Assembly (NCBI RefSeq): GCF_012163135.1
Contig: NZ_JAAVUP010000004.1
Location: 1-64,000, forward strand
DNA: 64,000 bases
DNA from: Neoroseomonas oryzicola
Lineage (GTDB): Bacteria; Pseudomonadota; Alphaproteobacteria; Acetobacterales; Acetobacteraceae
Direction: 5' to 3'
A program made the translations under genes and the position numbers. The notes under the pieces are model-generated. The model was not told the origin of the DNA and did no database searches. It worked only from the letters and a program-made list of their open reading frames with translations. Shown here piece by piece: positions 1-9,132 of this stretch (position 1 is its first letter; each line of letters begins with the position of its first letter).

Positions 1-266
1 AACCCGCCCGGCGTCGCCTCGACGAGCGCGGCCAGCATGCCAGCCCAGATGCCGCGGCCCGACCACCGATGGTAGCGGTTGTAGATCGTGGTCGACGGAC
101 CGTAGCAGGCCGGGCAGTCCTGCCAGCGCCCGCCGTTCCTGAGCATATGGACGATGCCGCTGATGACGCGCCGGTCGTCCACCCGCCGCGCGCCAGGCTG
201 GTTCGTCGGCAGCAGCGGCGCCAGTGCCGCCCACTGCCGGTCTGTAAGCCAGAACTCACCCGACAT
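1..266 (-). CDS. IS5-family transposase, N-terminal part (partial)
   Basis: The ATG at 266 opens a frame that stays open to the window edge (88 codons). It begins MSGEFWLTDRQWAALAPLLP and continues with a GIVHMLRNGGRWQDCP segment. This is the N-terminal DUF4096-like region typical of short IS5-family transposases, before the DDE catalytic core. A catalytic domain cannot be checked because the gene leaves the window. The gene points away from usg and is probably an independent insertion. Confidence 0.8.
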   Translation of the reverse strand, partial: MSGEFWLTDRQWAALAPLLPTNQPGARRVDDRRVISGIVHMLRNGGRWQDCPACYGPSTTIYNRYHRWSGRGIWAGMLAALVEATPGG

Positions 267-344
267 GATCCAAGCTCCGCTACCCAGCAGCTTGAATCAC
301 ACCCCACCGCGCCGCAGCGAGAACTGATTGGGTTTGGAGCCTAG
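1..344 (-). mobile_element. IS5-family insertion sequence, one end (clipped by window edge)
   Basis: One end of an insertion sequence runs off the left edge of the window. It contains the 5' part of a transposase gene and about 75 bp of terminal non-coding DNA reaching a CTAG at 341-344. CTAG is a target commonly used by some IS5 subgroups (known for the family). Here the TAG of that CTAG is also the stop codon of the neighbouring usg gene, so the element seems to sit exactly against that gene. The other end and the inverted-repeat partner are outside the window, so the exact boundary is inferred. Confidence 0.6.
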
Positions 345-619
345 TGCAGGGTGAAGACCCCGTTGGCGTAGCGCAGTTCCGCCGGGCGGGTCAGCGCGGT
401 GCAGGCGACCCGGACGGAATGCAGCGGGCCGTCGATCTCGCGCTGCCAGAAATCCAGGAAGCGGTTCAGTTCCGGGAATTCCGGCGCGTGGTCGATCTTC
501 TGCCAGACGTAGCTCTGCAGGACGTGGGGGTGGTCCGGCATGTGGTAGAGCAACTCGGCGGTGGTCATCCGCCAGTCGCGGAATCGGAGGATCGGTTCCA
601 GTCCCTGCAGCACCGTCAT
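341..619 (-). CDS. usg: Usg family protein
   Basis: A 92-residue protein with the conserved usg pattern: MTTAELLYHMPDHPHVLQSY, then a LDFWQREIDGPLHSVRVA segment and a RPAELRYANGVFTLH end. The biochemical role of Usg is not established; in many alphaproteobacteria it is a small stand-alone gene. A purine-rich GGAAAGGCAG lies just upstream of the ATG. The stop codon TAG overlaps the CTAG where the IS5-type element ends, yet the protein reaches the usual family end, so it looks complete. Confidence 0.85.
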   Translation of the reverse strand: MTVLQGLEPILRFRDWRMTTAELLYHMPDHPHVLQSYVWQKIDHAPEFPELNRFLDFWQREIDGPLHSVRVACTALTRPAELRYANGVFTLH

Positions 620-733
620 TCTGCCTTTCCCTGTGCGGTGGCGCCGTGCGGTTTCAGGCGGGCGGGGCCTCTGACGGGTCGCTCGCCGTCATCAGGATGA
701 CATGTGCGGTGCAGCGCATGGCAAGAAAAATCT

Positions 734-810
734 TATAATATCAATCTATTAGCACTCGCGTTCGACGAGTGCTGCCGAACGCTTGACGCCGCCGGAGCCG
801 GGGCTTAGAT
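734..810 (+). promoter_or_regulatory. groESL promoter region (two candidate -10/operator pairs)
   Basis: Two possible promoters precede groES. Upstream there is a perfect TATAAT at 734-739 without a clear -35 partner, followed 9 nt later by the first CIRCE. Downstream, TTGACG (783-788) and TTAGAT (805-810) are 16 nt apart, followed 2 nt later by the second CIRCE. Each -10 is thus followed directly by its own HrcA operator. CTTGACG could also serve as an RpoH-type -35. Start sites are inferred, not known. Confidence 0.5.
749..775. promoter_or_regulatory. CIRCE operator 1 (HrcA binding site)
   Basis: TTAGCACTC, a 9-nt spacer and GAGTGCTGC. The left arm matches the CIRCE consensus fully; the right arm differs in its last two bases. 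CIRCE is bound by the HrcA repressor, which keeps groESL off until GroEL is titrated by misfolded protein. Confidence 0.9.
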
Positions 811-812
811 CG

Positions 813-839
813 CTGGCACTCCTCTGGGGGGAGTGCTAA
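813..839. promoter_or_regulatory. CIRCE operator 2 (HrcA binding site)
   Basis: CTGGCACTC, a 9-nt spacer and GAGTGCTAA. Here the right arm is the perfect one and the left arm has two changes, the reverse of operator 1. The two operators start 64 bp apart. It lies in the untranslated leader 80 bp upstream of groES. Confidence 0.88.
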
Positions 840-917
840 CGGCCGGGGTGTTCCGGCAACCGGCCAGGCTTCCCAGGGCGAGCCGTCTCATTCCGAGGCT
901 CAGGAGAGGATAGCTTC

Positions 918-1232
918 ATGAAGTTCCGTCCCCTGCACGACCGCGTTCTCGTCCGCCGTATCGAGGCTGAAGAGAAGACCCGCGGCGGCATCATCATCCC
1001 CGACACCGCGAAGGAAAAGCCGCAGGAAGGCGAAGTCGTCGCCGTCGGCGCGGGCACCATCAACGAGAAGGGCGAGGTTCGCCCGCTCGACGTGAAGGCC
1101 GGCGACCGCATCCTGTTCGGCAAGTGGTCGGGCACCGAGGTGAAGCTCGATGGCGAGGAGCTCCTCATCATGAAGGAGAGCGACATCATGGGCATCCTCG
1201 AGGGCACCGCCGAGGCGAAGAAGGCCGCCTGA
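918..1232 (+). CDS. groES: co-chaperonin GroES
   Basis: A 104-residue 10-kDa chaperonin that caps the GroEL folding chamber in the cytoplasm. It begins [20 protein letters not shown] and contains the mobile-loop region [16 protein letters not shown] and the roof motif. Length is normal for the family. A GGAGAGGA ribosome site lies 8 nt before the ATG. It is the first gene of the groES-groEL operon, 51 nt ahead of groEL, and should be heat-regulated by HrcA through the two upstream CIRCE elements. Confidence 0.98.
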   Translation: MKFRPLHDRVLVRRIEAEEKTRGGIIIPDTAKEKPQEGEVVAVGAGTINEKGEVRPLDVKAGDRILFGKWSGTEVKLDGEELLIMKESDIMGILEGTAEAKKAA

Positions 1233-1277
1233 GGCGCCGCTTCCGCTTCCCCGATCAACACAGAATTCCAGAGGTAG

Positions 1278-2927
<1,650 letters not shown>

Positions 2928-2953
2928 TCCTTCGCGGATCGGGAGACCGAGAG

Positions 2954-2982
2954 GGGGCAGTCCTACGGGACTGCCCCTTTTT
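2954..2982 (+). terminator. rho-independent terminator of groESL
   Basis: A perfect 10-bp stem (GGGGCAGTCC / GGACTGCCCC) closed by a TACG loop, which fits the stable UNCG tetraloop class, followed at once by five T. It starts 27 nt after the groEL stop. Confidence 0.93.
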
Positions 2983-3033
2983 CGTTCCGGTGTGCTATGG
3001 GGCGGCGAAATCTGCCTGTCCGGGGAAACGCCC

Positions 3034-4011
3034 ATGAAGCGCCGCCATATCCTGCTCGCACCCGCGCTCCTCGCGCCTGCCCTTGCCCGCGCGCAGGGCG
3101 GCTGGCGGCCGAACCGGCCGGTCACCATGATCGTGCCCTATGCCGCGGGCGGCGGGACCGACATCGTCGGGCGTGAGTTCGCGCAGATCCTGTCGCAGAA
3201 GATCGGCCAGACGGTGGTGGTGGACAATCGCGGCGGCGCCGGCGGGTCGATCGGCACGCTCGCCGCGGTGCGCGCGCGCGGCGACGGCTTCACCTTCCTC
3301 TATGCGGTGTCCTCGAACATCGTCATCAACCCGCATGTCTACCGCACGCCGGAGCGCGAGGATCCCGCGCGCGTGCTGATCCCGGTCGGCATCCTGGCGA
3401 ACTACCAGTACATCCTGGTGGGCAATCCGCGCTGGCCGGTGACCAACCTGCAGGAGCTGATCGCGCAGGCGCGCGCCAAGCCGGGCGAGGTGACCTTCAG
3501 CCATTCCGGCAATGGCGGGAACAACCACCTGGCGGGCAAGCTTCTCGCGCGCATGGCCGGCATCGAGCTGTCCGACGTCGCGTATCGCGGCACCTCTCCG
3601 GCGCTGATGGATGCGGTGAACGGGACGGTGCAGTTCAACATCTCCTCCCCGCCTCCCGCGATCCCGCTGGTGCGCGAGGGGCAGCTTCGCCCGATCGCCG
3701 TGACCGGCGCGCGCCGTTCCCCGACCTTCCCCGACGTGCCGACGGTCGCCGAGCAGGGGCTGCCCGGATATGCCGTGACCGGCTGGCACGGTGCCTTCTT
3801 CCCGCCCGGCACGCCGGCCGAGCCGGTCGCGGCGCTGCGCGCCGCGGTCGCCGAGATCGCGGCCATGCCGGCCTTCCACGAGAAGCTCGGGCGCGATGGC
3901 CTGGAGCCGCTCGCAGCACCCGTTTCGACCGAGGCCTTCATCGCGCAGGTGCGCGACGAGCACGCCTTCTGGGGGCGCACGATTCCGGAGCTCGGCATCC
4001 GGGTGGAATGA
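3034..4011 (+). CDS. tripartite tricarboxylate transporter substrate-binding protein (Bug family)
   Basis: A 325-residue periplasmic receptor. The ATG at 3034 gives MKRRHILLAPALLAPALARA, a clear secretion signal, so the longer upstream frame is rejected. The mature part has the Bug signatures: RPVTMIVPYAAGGGTDIVGR near the start and VVVDNRGGAGGSIGT. Bug proteins capture organic acids and hand them to TctAB-type permeases, but no permease gene is nearby, as is common for the many orphan Bug genes of betaproteobacteria and Acetobacteraceae. Substrate unknown. Confidence 0.9.
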   Translation: MKRRHILLAPALLAPALARAQGGWRPNRPVTMIVPYAAGGGTDIVGREFAQILSQKIGQTVVVDNRGGAGGSIGTLAAVRARGDGFTFLYAVSSNIVINPHVYRTPEREDPARVLIPVGILANYQYILVGNPRWPVTNLQELIAQARAKPGEVTFSHSGNGGNNHLAGKLLARMAGIELSDVAYRGTSPALMDAVNGTVQFNISSPPPAIPLVREGQLRPIAVTGARRSPTFPDVPTVAEQGLPGYAVTGWHGAFFPPGTPAEPVAALRAAVAEIAAMPAFHEKLGRDGLEPLAAPVSTEAFIAQVRDEHAFWGRTIPELGIRVE

Positions 4012-4029
4012 TCCGGTCGCACGGTTTTG

Positions 4030-4059
4030 TTGACGCCCCCGGCGCAATCTGCGTCAGAT
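4030..4059 (+). promoter_or_regulatory. candidate promoter of the cold-shock gene
   Basis: TTGACG (4030-4035) and TCAGAT (4054-4059), 18 nt apart, lie about 130 bp before the csp start. This would give a long leader, as known for several cspA-type genes. The -10 is weak, so the call is tentative. Confidence 0.35.
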
Positions 4060-4191
4060 CGAAAGGTCGAGCTGTTCCTTGCCTCGCCTTGCCGTGCCTC
4101 CGGAGACCCGGTCGCCTCCAAGCCGATCCCGGGTCCGGTTGCGACATGGCGGTCGCGAACATCGCGCCCGCGGCGACAAGGAGGGGATCGC

Positions 4192-4395
4192 ATGGCGATC
4201 GGCACCGTGAAGTGGTTCAACGCGACGAAGGGCTTCGGCTTCATCGTCCCGCAGGATGGCGGCAAGGACGTGTTCGTCCACATCACCGCCGTGCAGAAGG
4301 CCGGCCTGACCGGGCTGAACGAGAACCAGAAGGTCAGCTACGACGTGGCGACCGAGCGCGGCAAGGCCGCCGCGGTGAACCTGAAGCCGGTTTGA
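4192..4395 (+). CDS. cold-shock domain protein (CspA family)
   Basis: A 67-residue single cold-shock domain. RNP1 is visible as KGFGFI and RNP2 as VFVHI; it opens with the family start [18 protein letters not shown]. Such proteins bind single-stranded RNA and melt secondary structure. The ATG at 4192 is chosen because AAGGAGGGGATCGC precedes it and the family always starts here; the longer frame upstream is leader. The 180-nt gap before it could be a regulatory leader. Confidence 0.95.
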   Translation: MAIGTVKWFNATKGFGFIVPQDGGKDVFVHITAVQKAGLTGLNENQKVSYDVATERGKAAAVNLKPV

Positions 4396-4418
4396 GGCTT
4401 CCGCGCGCCGCGTCCCCG

Positions 4419-5378
4419 ATGTTCACGCTCGAGGAACTGGAGGCGGCGGCGCGCCTCGTCCACCGGACCTTCGCGGCGACGCCCCAGCTGGCGTGGCCGC
4501 TGCTTTCGGCGCGCAGCGGCGCCGAGGTCTGGGTCAAGCACGAGAACCACACGCCGACCGGCGCCTTCAAGGTGCGCGGCGGCCTCGTCTACATGGAACG
4601 CCTCAATCGCGAGCGACCACGGGTCGCGGGCGTGATCAGCGCGACGCGTGGCAATCACGGCCAGTCGCTCGCCTATGCGGGCCGGCAGCAGGGTGTCGCC
4701 GTCACCATCCTCGTCCCGCACGGCAACAGCGCCGAGAAGAACGCGGCGATGCGCGCCTTCGGGGCGCGGCTCGTCGAGCATGGCGAGGATTTCGATGCGG
4801 CGCGGGAGGAAGCTGCGCGGCTTGCGGCTGTCGAGGGGCTGGAATTCGCGCCCTCCTTCGCACGCGACCTGGTGCTCGGCGTCGCGACATATGCATTGGA
4901 ATTCTTCCGCGGCAGCCCGCCGCTCGATGCGCTGTACGTGCCGATCGGCATGGGCTCGGGCATCTGCGGCTGCATCCTGGCGCGCGACCTGCTGGGCCTC
5001 ACCACCGAGATCATCGGCGTGCAGAGCACGGGCGCGCCGTCCTATGCCCTCTCTCTCGCGGCGGGGCACGTGGTGACGACCAACCGCGCCGAGACGCGTG
5101 CCGACGGGATGGCGACACGCGTGCCGGATCCGCAGGCCTTCGAGATCATCCGCGGTGGCGCGGCACGCATCGTGACCGTCACGGACGATGAGGTCGCCGC
5201 GGCGATCCGCGCGCTGTGGCAGGACACGCACAACCTGGCCGAGGGCGCCGGCGCCGCCGCGCTGGCCGCGATGCTGCAGGAACGCGAGGCGATGCGCGGC
5301 AAGCGCGTCGGCCTGGTGCTGTCGGGCGGCAACATCGACCTCGACCTGTTCGGCGATTGGGTGCTGGGGAGAGCATGA
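4419..5378 (+). CDS. threonine/serine dehydratase (PLP-dependent)
   Basis: A 319-residue fold-type II PLP enzyme. The PLP lysine is K51 in TGAFKVRGG, the cofactor phosphate loop is GMGSG, and SGGNID lies near the C-terminus. Such enzymes deaminate threonine or serine to 2-oxo acids. There is no C-terminal ACT domain, so it is the catabolic or short type. The ATG lies 24 nt after the csp stop. It overlaps the next gene by ATGA, so the three genes 4419-7290 form a coupled operon and may act on one imported compound. Substrate preference is not determinable. Confidence 0.85.
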   Translation: MFTLEELEAAARLVHRTFAATPQLAWPLLSARSGAEVWVKHENHTPTGAFKVRGGLVYMERLNRERPRVAGVISATRGNHGQSLAYAGRQQGVAVTILVPHGNSAEKNAAMRAFGARLVEHGEDFDAAREEAARLAAVEGLEFAPSFARDLVLGVATYALEFFRGSPPLDALYVPIGMGSGICGCILARDLLGLTTEIIGVQSTGAPSYALSLAAGHVVTTNRAETRADGMATRVPDPQAFEIIRGGAARIVTVTDDEVAAAIRALWQDTHNLAEGAGAAALAAMLQEREAMRGKRVGLVLSGGNIDLDLFGDWVLGRA

Positions 5379-6553
5379 CCGACCTTCTGCTGCGCAACGT
5401 CCGCCCGATGGGCGGGACGGCGACCGATGTCCTGGTGGTGGGCGGGCGCATCGCCGCCGGGCCCGCGCCCGCCGGCACGCCCGAGGAGGACGGGCGGGGG
5501 ATGCTGCTGCTGCCCGCCTTCGTCGAGGGGCACACGCACCTCGACAAGACGACCTTCCATTTGCCGGACTGGCTGGTGAACGAGGTCGGGCCGCGCATCG
5601 AGGACAAGATCGACACCGAGCGCGAATGGCGTGCGCGCACGGGGCATGATGCGGGCGCGGCGTCGCTCGCGATGGCGAAGGCCTTCCTCGCGGCGGGGAC
5701 GACGCGCATCCGCAGCCATGTGGATGTGGACACGTCCGGCGGCACGACGCATGTCGAGCGCGTGCTGCAGACGCGCGAGGCGATGCGCGGACTGCAGGAG
5801 ATCCAGGTCGTCGCCTTCCCGCAATCGGGCATCCTCGGGCGGCAGGGGACGGAAAGCCTGCTGGATGCGGCGCTCGCGATGGGGGCGGACATCGTCGGCG
5901 GGCTCGATCCCTGCGCGATCGAGCGCGATCCGGTGAAGCACCTCGATGTCGTGTTCGGCCTGGCCGAGAAGCACGGCAAGCCGGTCGACATTCACCTGCA
6001 CGAGCCGGGGACGATGGGGGCCTTCTCGCTCGACCTGATCCTCGAGCGCACGCGCGCGCTTGGGATGGAAGGGCAGGTCGTCGTCAGCCACGCCTTCTGC
6101 CTGGGCGACATTCCCGAGCGCGATCGCGATGCACTGCTGGCGCGGATGGCGGCTCTGGGCGTCGGCATCGCGACGACGGCGCCGGCCTCGCGGCCCGTGC
6201 CGCTCGTCGCCCCCTGCCGCGCGGCGGGGGTGACGATCTTCGGGGGGAATGACGGCATCCGCGACACCTGGACGCCGTATGGGTCGCCCGACATGCTCGA
6301 GCGCGCGATGCTCATCGGTCTGCGCAACAACTTCCGTCGCGACGACGAGGTCGCGATCGCCTTCGACTGCGTGAGCGCGGCCGGGGCCAAGGGATGCGGC
6401 TTCGCGGATTACGGGCTGGCGTCCGGCGCGCGCGCGGACCTGGTGCTGGTGGAGGCACGCAGCCTTGCCGAAGCGGTGGTGGCGCGGCCGGTGCGGAAAC
6501 TCGTCGTCTCGGGCGGGCGCGTCGTCGCGCGCGACGGGGCGCTGCTGGCGTGA
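5375..6553 (+). CDS. amidohydrolase / cytosine-deaminase-like metal-dependent hydrolase
   Basis: A 392-residue TIM-barrel amidohydrolase. The metal pair is visible as H53 and H55 in EGHTHLDKT, followed by histidines in DIHLHEPG and VVSHAFCLG and an aspartate in GGNDGIRDTW, the order seen in cytosine deaminases and related enzymes. It likely hydrolyses a C-N bond in a small heterocycle or amide. The ATG overlaps the preceding stop and its own stop overlaps the GTG of the next gene, so translation is coupled on both sides. The substrate is unknown. Confidence 0.82.
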   Translation: MTDLLLRNVRPMGGTATDVLVVGGRIAAGPAPAGTPEEDGRGMLLLPAFVEGHTHLDKTTFHLPDWLVNEVGPRIEDKIDTEREWRARTGHDAGAASLAMAKAFLAAGTTRIRSHVDVDTSGGTTHVERVLQTREAMRGLQEIQVVAFPQSGILGRQGTESLLDAALAMGADIVGGLDPCAIERDPVKHLDVVFGLAEKHGKPVDIHLHEPGTMGAFSLDLILERTRALGMEGQVVVSHAFCLGDIPERDRDALLARMAALGVGIATTAPASRPVPLVAPCRAAGVTIFGGNDGIRDTWTPYGSPDMLERAMLIGLRNNFRRDDEVAIAFDCVSAAGAKGCGFADYGLASGARADLVLVEARSLAEAVVARPVRKLVVSGGRVVARDGALLA

Positions 6554-7290
6554 CCGAGGCCTCCGTTGTCGTGGAGCGCGCCGCGGAGACGGCGACGCTT
6601 TGGCTCGCGCGGCCGGAGCGCGGCAATGCGCTCGGCGCCGAGATCGTGGACGCGCTGGATGCCGGCATCGACGCGGTGCTCGCAGACGGCGTGCGGCTGA
6701 TCGTGCTGCGCGGGCGCGGGCGGAATTTCTGCACCGGGCTCGACCTTGCGGATCTCGAAGCCATCAGCGATGGCGACCTGGCGCTGCGGATCCTGCGCAT
6801 CGAGTTGCTGCTGCAAAAGATCCATGCGCTGCCGGTGACGACGGTCGCCGTGGCGGGCGGGCGAGTGTTCGGGGCCGGGGCGGACCTGTTCGCCGTCTGC
6901 GACCATCGCATCGCGCTGCGTGGGTCGTCCTTCGCCTTTCCCGGGCCGGCCTTCGGGCTGGTGCTGGGGACCGGGCGCCTGGCCGGGCTGGTGGGCGACA
7001 CCGCGGCGCGGCAGGTGCTGCTCGCCGGGCAGGCAATCGAGGCACAGCGGGCGCTGGAACTGGGCCTCGCGACCGCGGTGATCGAGGAGGACGCGGTCGA
7101 CGGCGCGATCGGGGCCGTGCATGCGGCCGCGACGCGGCTCGATGCCACGACGGTCGCGGCGCTGCATGGGCGCACGCGGCATGCGGATGATGCGGGGGAC
7201 CTGGCGGCGCTGGCGCGATCGGTGGCGCGGCCGGGGCTGAAGGCGCGGGTGGAAGCCTATCGGGCGAAGGTCGCCGCGGCGCGGCGGTGA
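6550..7290 (+). CDS. enoyl-CoA hydratase/isomerase family protein
   Basis: A 246-residue crotonase-fold protein. The oxyanion-hole segments are seen as GRNFCTGLDLADLE and a later VAGGRVFGAGADLFAVCDHR stretch. Start is GTG at 6550, overlapping the amidohydrolase stop (GTGA). It could hydrate an enoyl-CoA, or catalyse another crotonase reaction; the family is broad. It is the last gene of the dehydratase-amidohydrolase set. Confidence 0.85.
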   Translation: MTEASVVVERAAETATLWLARPERGNALGAEIVDALDAGIDAVLADGVRLIVLRGRGRNFCTGLDLADLEAISDGDLALRILRIELLLQKIHALPVTTVAVAGGRVFGAGADLFAVCDHRIALRGSSFAFPGPAFGLVLGTGRLAGLVGDTAARQVLLAGQAIEAQRALELGLATAVIEEDAVDGAIGAVHAAATRLDATTVAALHGRTRHADDAGDLAALARSVARPGLKARVEAYRAKVAAARR

Positions 7291-7370
7291 CGGATCCGCT
7301 CCGTGGACGCGAAGGGTCTTCGCGAATGATGCCAGGCCGCGTCGGGTCAGGAAGCGTCATGTTCTTGGCG

Positions 7371-7437
7371 TGAGACTTGCGTGCCACCATGGGCCGCCGG
7401 GTCCCCACGCAGGAGCGTCTCGCATTCACAAGTCTCA
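7371..7437. promoter_or_regulatory. spaced inverted repeat upstream of the AbrB-family gene
   Basis: TGAGACTTG (7371-7379) and its exact complement CAAGTCTCA (7429-7437) are 49 bp apart in the 171-bp gap before the membrane protein gene. It could be a regulator binding pair. No terminator T-run is present, and nothing else of note is seen in this gap. Confidence 0.25.
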
Positions 7438-7461
7438 TCTCCGCCGCGTGGTCCGCCGCCG

Positions 7462-8505
7462 GTGACCGCGGCGAGGGCCTTGCGCGTCGCCTTCGGCCTG
7501 GCGTTGGGCGGTGTCGGCGGCGCGGTCTTCGCCTGGCTGCACCTACCCCTGCCCTGGCTGATCGGGGCGCTGGTGGCGGTCGCCGCGGCCCGCATCGCGG
7601 GGGCGCCGGCGGAAGGCCATCCGCAGCTGCGCAACGTCTTCCTGGGCATCATCGGCATCGCGCTCGGCCTGTACTTCACGCCCGCGACGGCGGCGGTGCT
7701 CATGGCCAAGGCACCGGTGCTGCTGCTGGCGGCCTTCATCACCCTTGCCATCGGGGCGGCGCTGGCGCCGATCCTCGCGCGCCGCGCCAAGGTGGACATG
7801 GCGACGGCCTGGTTCGCCTCCATTCCCGGCGGTGTTGCGGACATGGCGATGCTGGCCGAGGTCTATGGCGGGCGGCCGGGGCCGGTGGCGTTGGCGCAGC
7901 TGCTGCGGGTCTGCTCGGTGGTGGTGCTGGTGCCCAACATCTTCGCGCTGCTCGGCCTGCGGGGGGATGTGCCGCAGGCGGCGACGATCCTGCCCTTCGT
8001 GCCCTGGGTCCTGGCACTGCAATTCGCCGGCGGGCTGGCCGCGGCGATGCTGCTGGTCCGGGTCGGCGTCCGGGCGGGATGGATGCTGGGGCCGCTCGCG
8101 GTGACGGCGGCGGTGACGGCCTCGGGCATCACGCTGTCCGGATTGCCGCCCTGGCTGACGGCGGCGGCGCAGGTGGTGCTGGGCACGAGCCTCGGTGCGG
8201 CCTTCGGGCGGGAGAGCATCCGCCCGCTACGCCGTTTCCTCCCGCATGCCGTGAGCCAGGTGCTGCTGCTGATGGCCGGCTGCGCGACCGCGGCGGTGCT
8301 GCTGTCCTGGCTGTTCCACGAGCCGATGGGAGCAATGATCCTCGGCACCGCGCCCGGGGGCGTGGCGGAGATGAGCCTGACGGGGAAGGTGCTGGGCCTC
8401 GACGTCGCGCTGATCGTGACGCTGCACGTAACGCGGATCTTCCTCGTCACCGTGCTGACGCCGCCGGCCTTCCGCCTGCTGCATGGGCGGCAGGGGAAGG
8501 AATGA
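7462..8505 (+). CDS. AbrB family membrane protein (putative transporter)
   Basis: About 347 residues, highly hydrophobic with roughly ten membrane helices in two similar halves. Each half has a PGGVA motif (IPGGVADMAMLAEV and APGGVAEMSLTGKV), the hallmark of this family. Despite the historic name these are inner-membrane proteins, not DNA-binding regulators; their substrate is not well established. The GTG at 7462 is chosen because the upstream in-frame extension (GTG at 7381) is proline- and serine-rich and does not look coding; no convincing ribosome site supports either start. Confidence 0.78.
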   Translation: MTAARALRVAFGLALGGVGGAVFAWLHLPLPWLIGALVAVAAARIAGAPAEGHPQLRNVFLGIIGIALGLYFTPATAAVLMAKAPVLLLAAFITLAIGAALAPILARRAKVDMATAWFASIPGGVADMAMLAEVYGGRPGPVALAQLLRVCSVVVLVPNIFALLGLRGDVPQAATILPFVPWVLALQFAGGLAAAMLLVRVGVRAGWMLGPLAVTAAVTASGITLSGLPPWLTAAAQVVLGTSLGAAFGRESIRPLRRFLPHAVSQVLLLMAGCATAAVLLSWLFHEPMGAMILGTAPGGVAEMSLTGKVLGLDVALIVTLHVTRIFLVTVLTPPAFRLLHGRQGKE

Positions 8506-8554
8506 CCGGCGGCGTGGAGCCGCGGGGGAGGGCTCGGCCCACCCCCGCTGCGGA

Positions 8555-9067
8555 TCAGGCGGCCGCGTCGACCGGCTGGTAGGGCAGGCGCTTCACGCGA
8601 TCCATGTTCATCCCCTCGATGCGCAGCAGGCGCGTCGGGCCGTCGCGGCGCGGGGAGTGCAGGATGCCGGGCTCGTACAGATACGCATCGCCGGGCTTCA
8701 TCGCGTAGTCGCGGATGCGCTTCGCCTTGCCGGGCGTGCCTTCGCTCGGGCGGGCGAGGCACTCCCAGTCGGTCATGATCGTCTCGCCGGCGGCCTGGCC
8801 GTAGATCGCCCAGGACGGGCCGTGGTCGTGCGGGCCCGAGGTCTTGGCGTCGTGATAAGCATGGGCGAGGACGGTGAAGCCGAGTTCCGGATCCTCGTAG
8901 AGGACCTGCCGCTCGGGCGTCTTGTCGTTGATGTTGGCGGCGACGAAGGCGGGGTCCTTCAGGGCCTCGCGCACCAGGTCGCAGACCATCTGGCGGCCTT
9001 CGGCGCCGGGGTGGCCCTTCAGCGCGGCGCGGGCGCGCTGCACGAAGTCATCGAGCGTCATGGGCAT
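8555..9067 (-). CDS. cupin-fold protein, cysteine-dioxygenase-like
   Basis: A 170-residue small beta-barrel protein. Metal-binding histidines are suggested by GPHDHGPSWAIYGQA and a later GILHSPRRDG segment. The arrangement resembles thiol-dioxygenase-type cupins, which oxidise small thiols or related substrates using iron, but the substrate cannot be read. The ATG at 9067 follows a good GGGAGGAG site; the longer frame upstream lacks one. It lies 65 nt downstream of the helicase gene on the same strand and could be co-transcribed. Confidence 0.7.
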   Translation of the reverse strand: MPMTLDDFVQRARAALKGHPGAEGRQMVCDLVREALKDPAFVAANINDKTPERQVLYEDPELGFTVLAHAYHDAKTSGPHDHGPSWAIYGQAAGETIMTDWECLARPSEGTPGKAKRIRDYAMKPGDAYLYEPGILHSPRRDGPTRLLRIEGMNMDRVKRLPYQPVDAAA

Positions 9068-9132
9068 GGGCTTTCTCCTCCCGCCTCGGTTCGGGGCAAA
9101 CAATGCTCCCGGGCGGGCACGGACGGAAGGGG

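Noticed and set aside
3034..3060. Longer start at 2890 for the Bug receptor gene
   Set aside because: It would begin inside groEL and cross its terminator. The ATG at 3034 gives a normal signal peptide.
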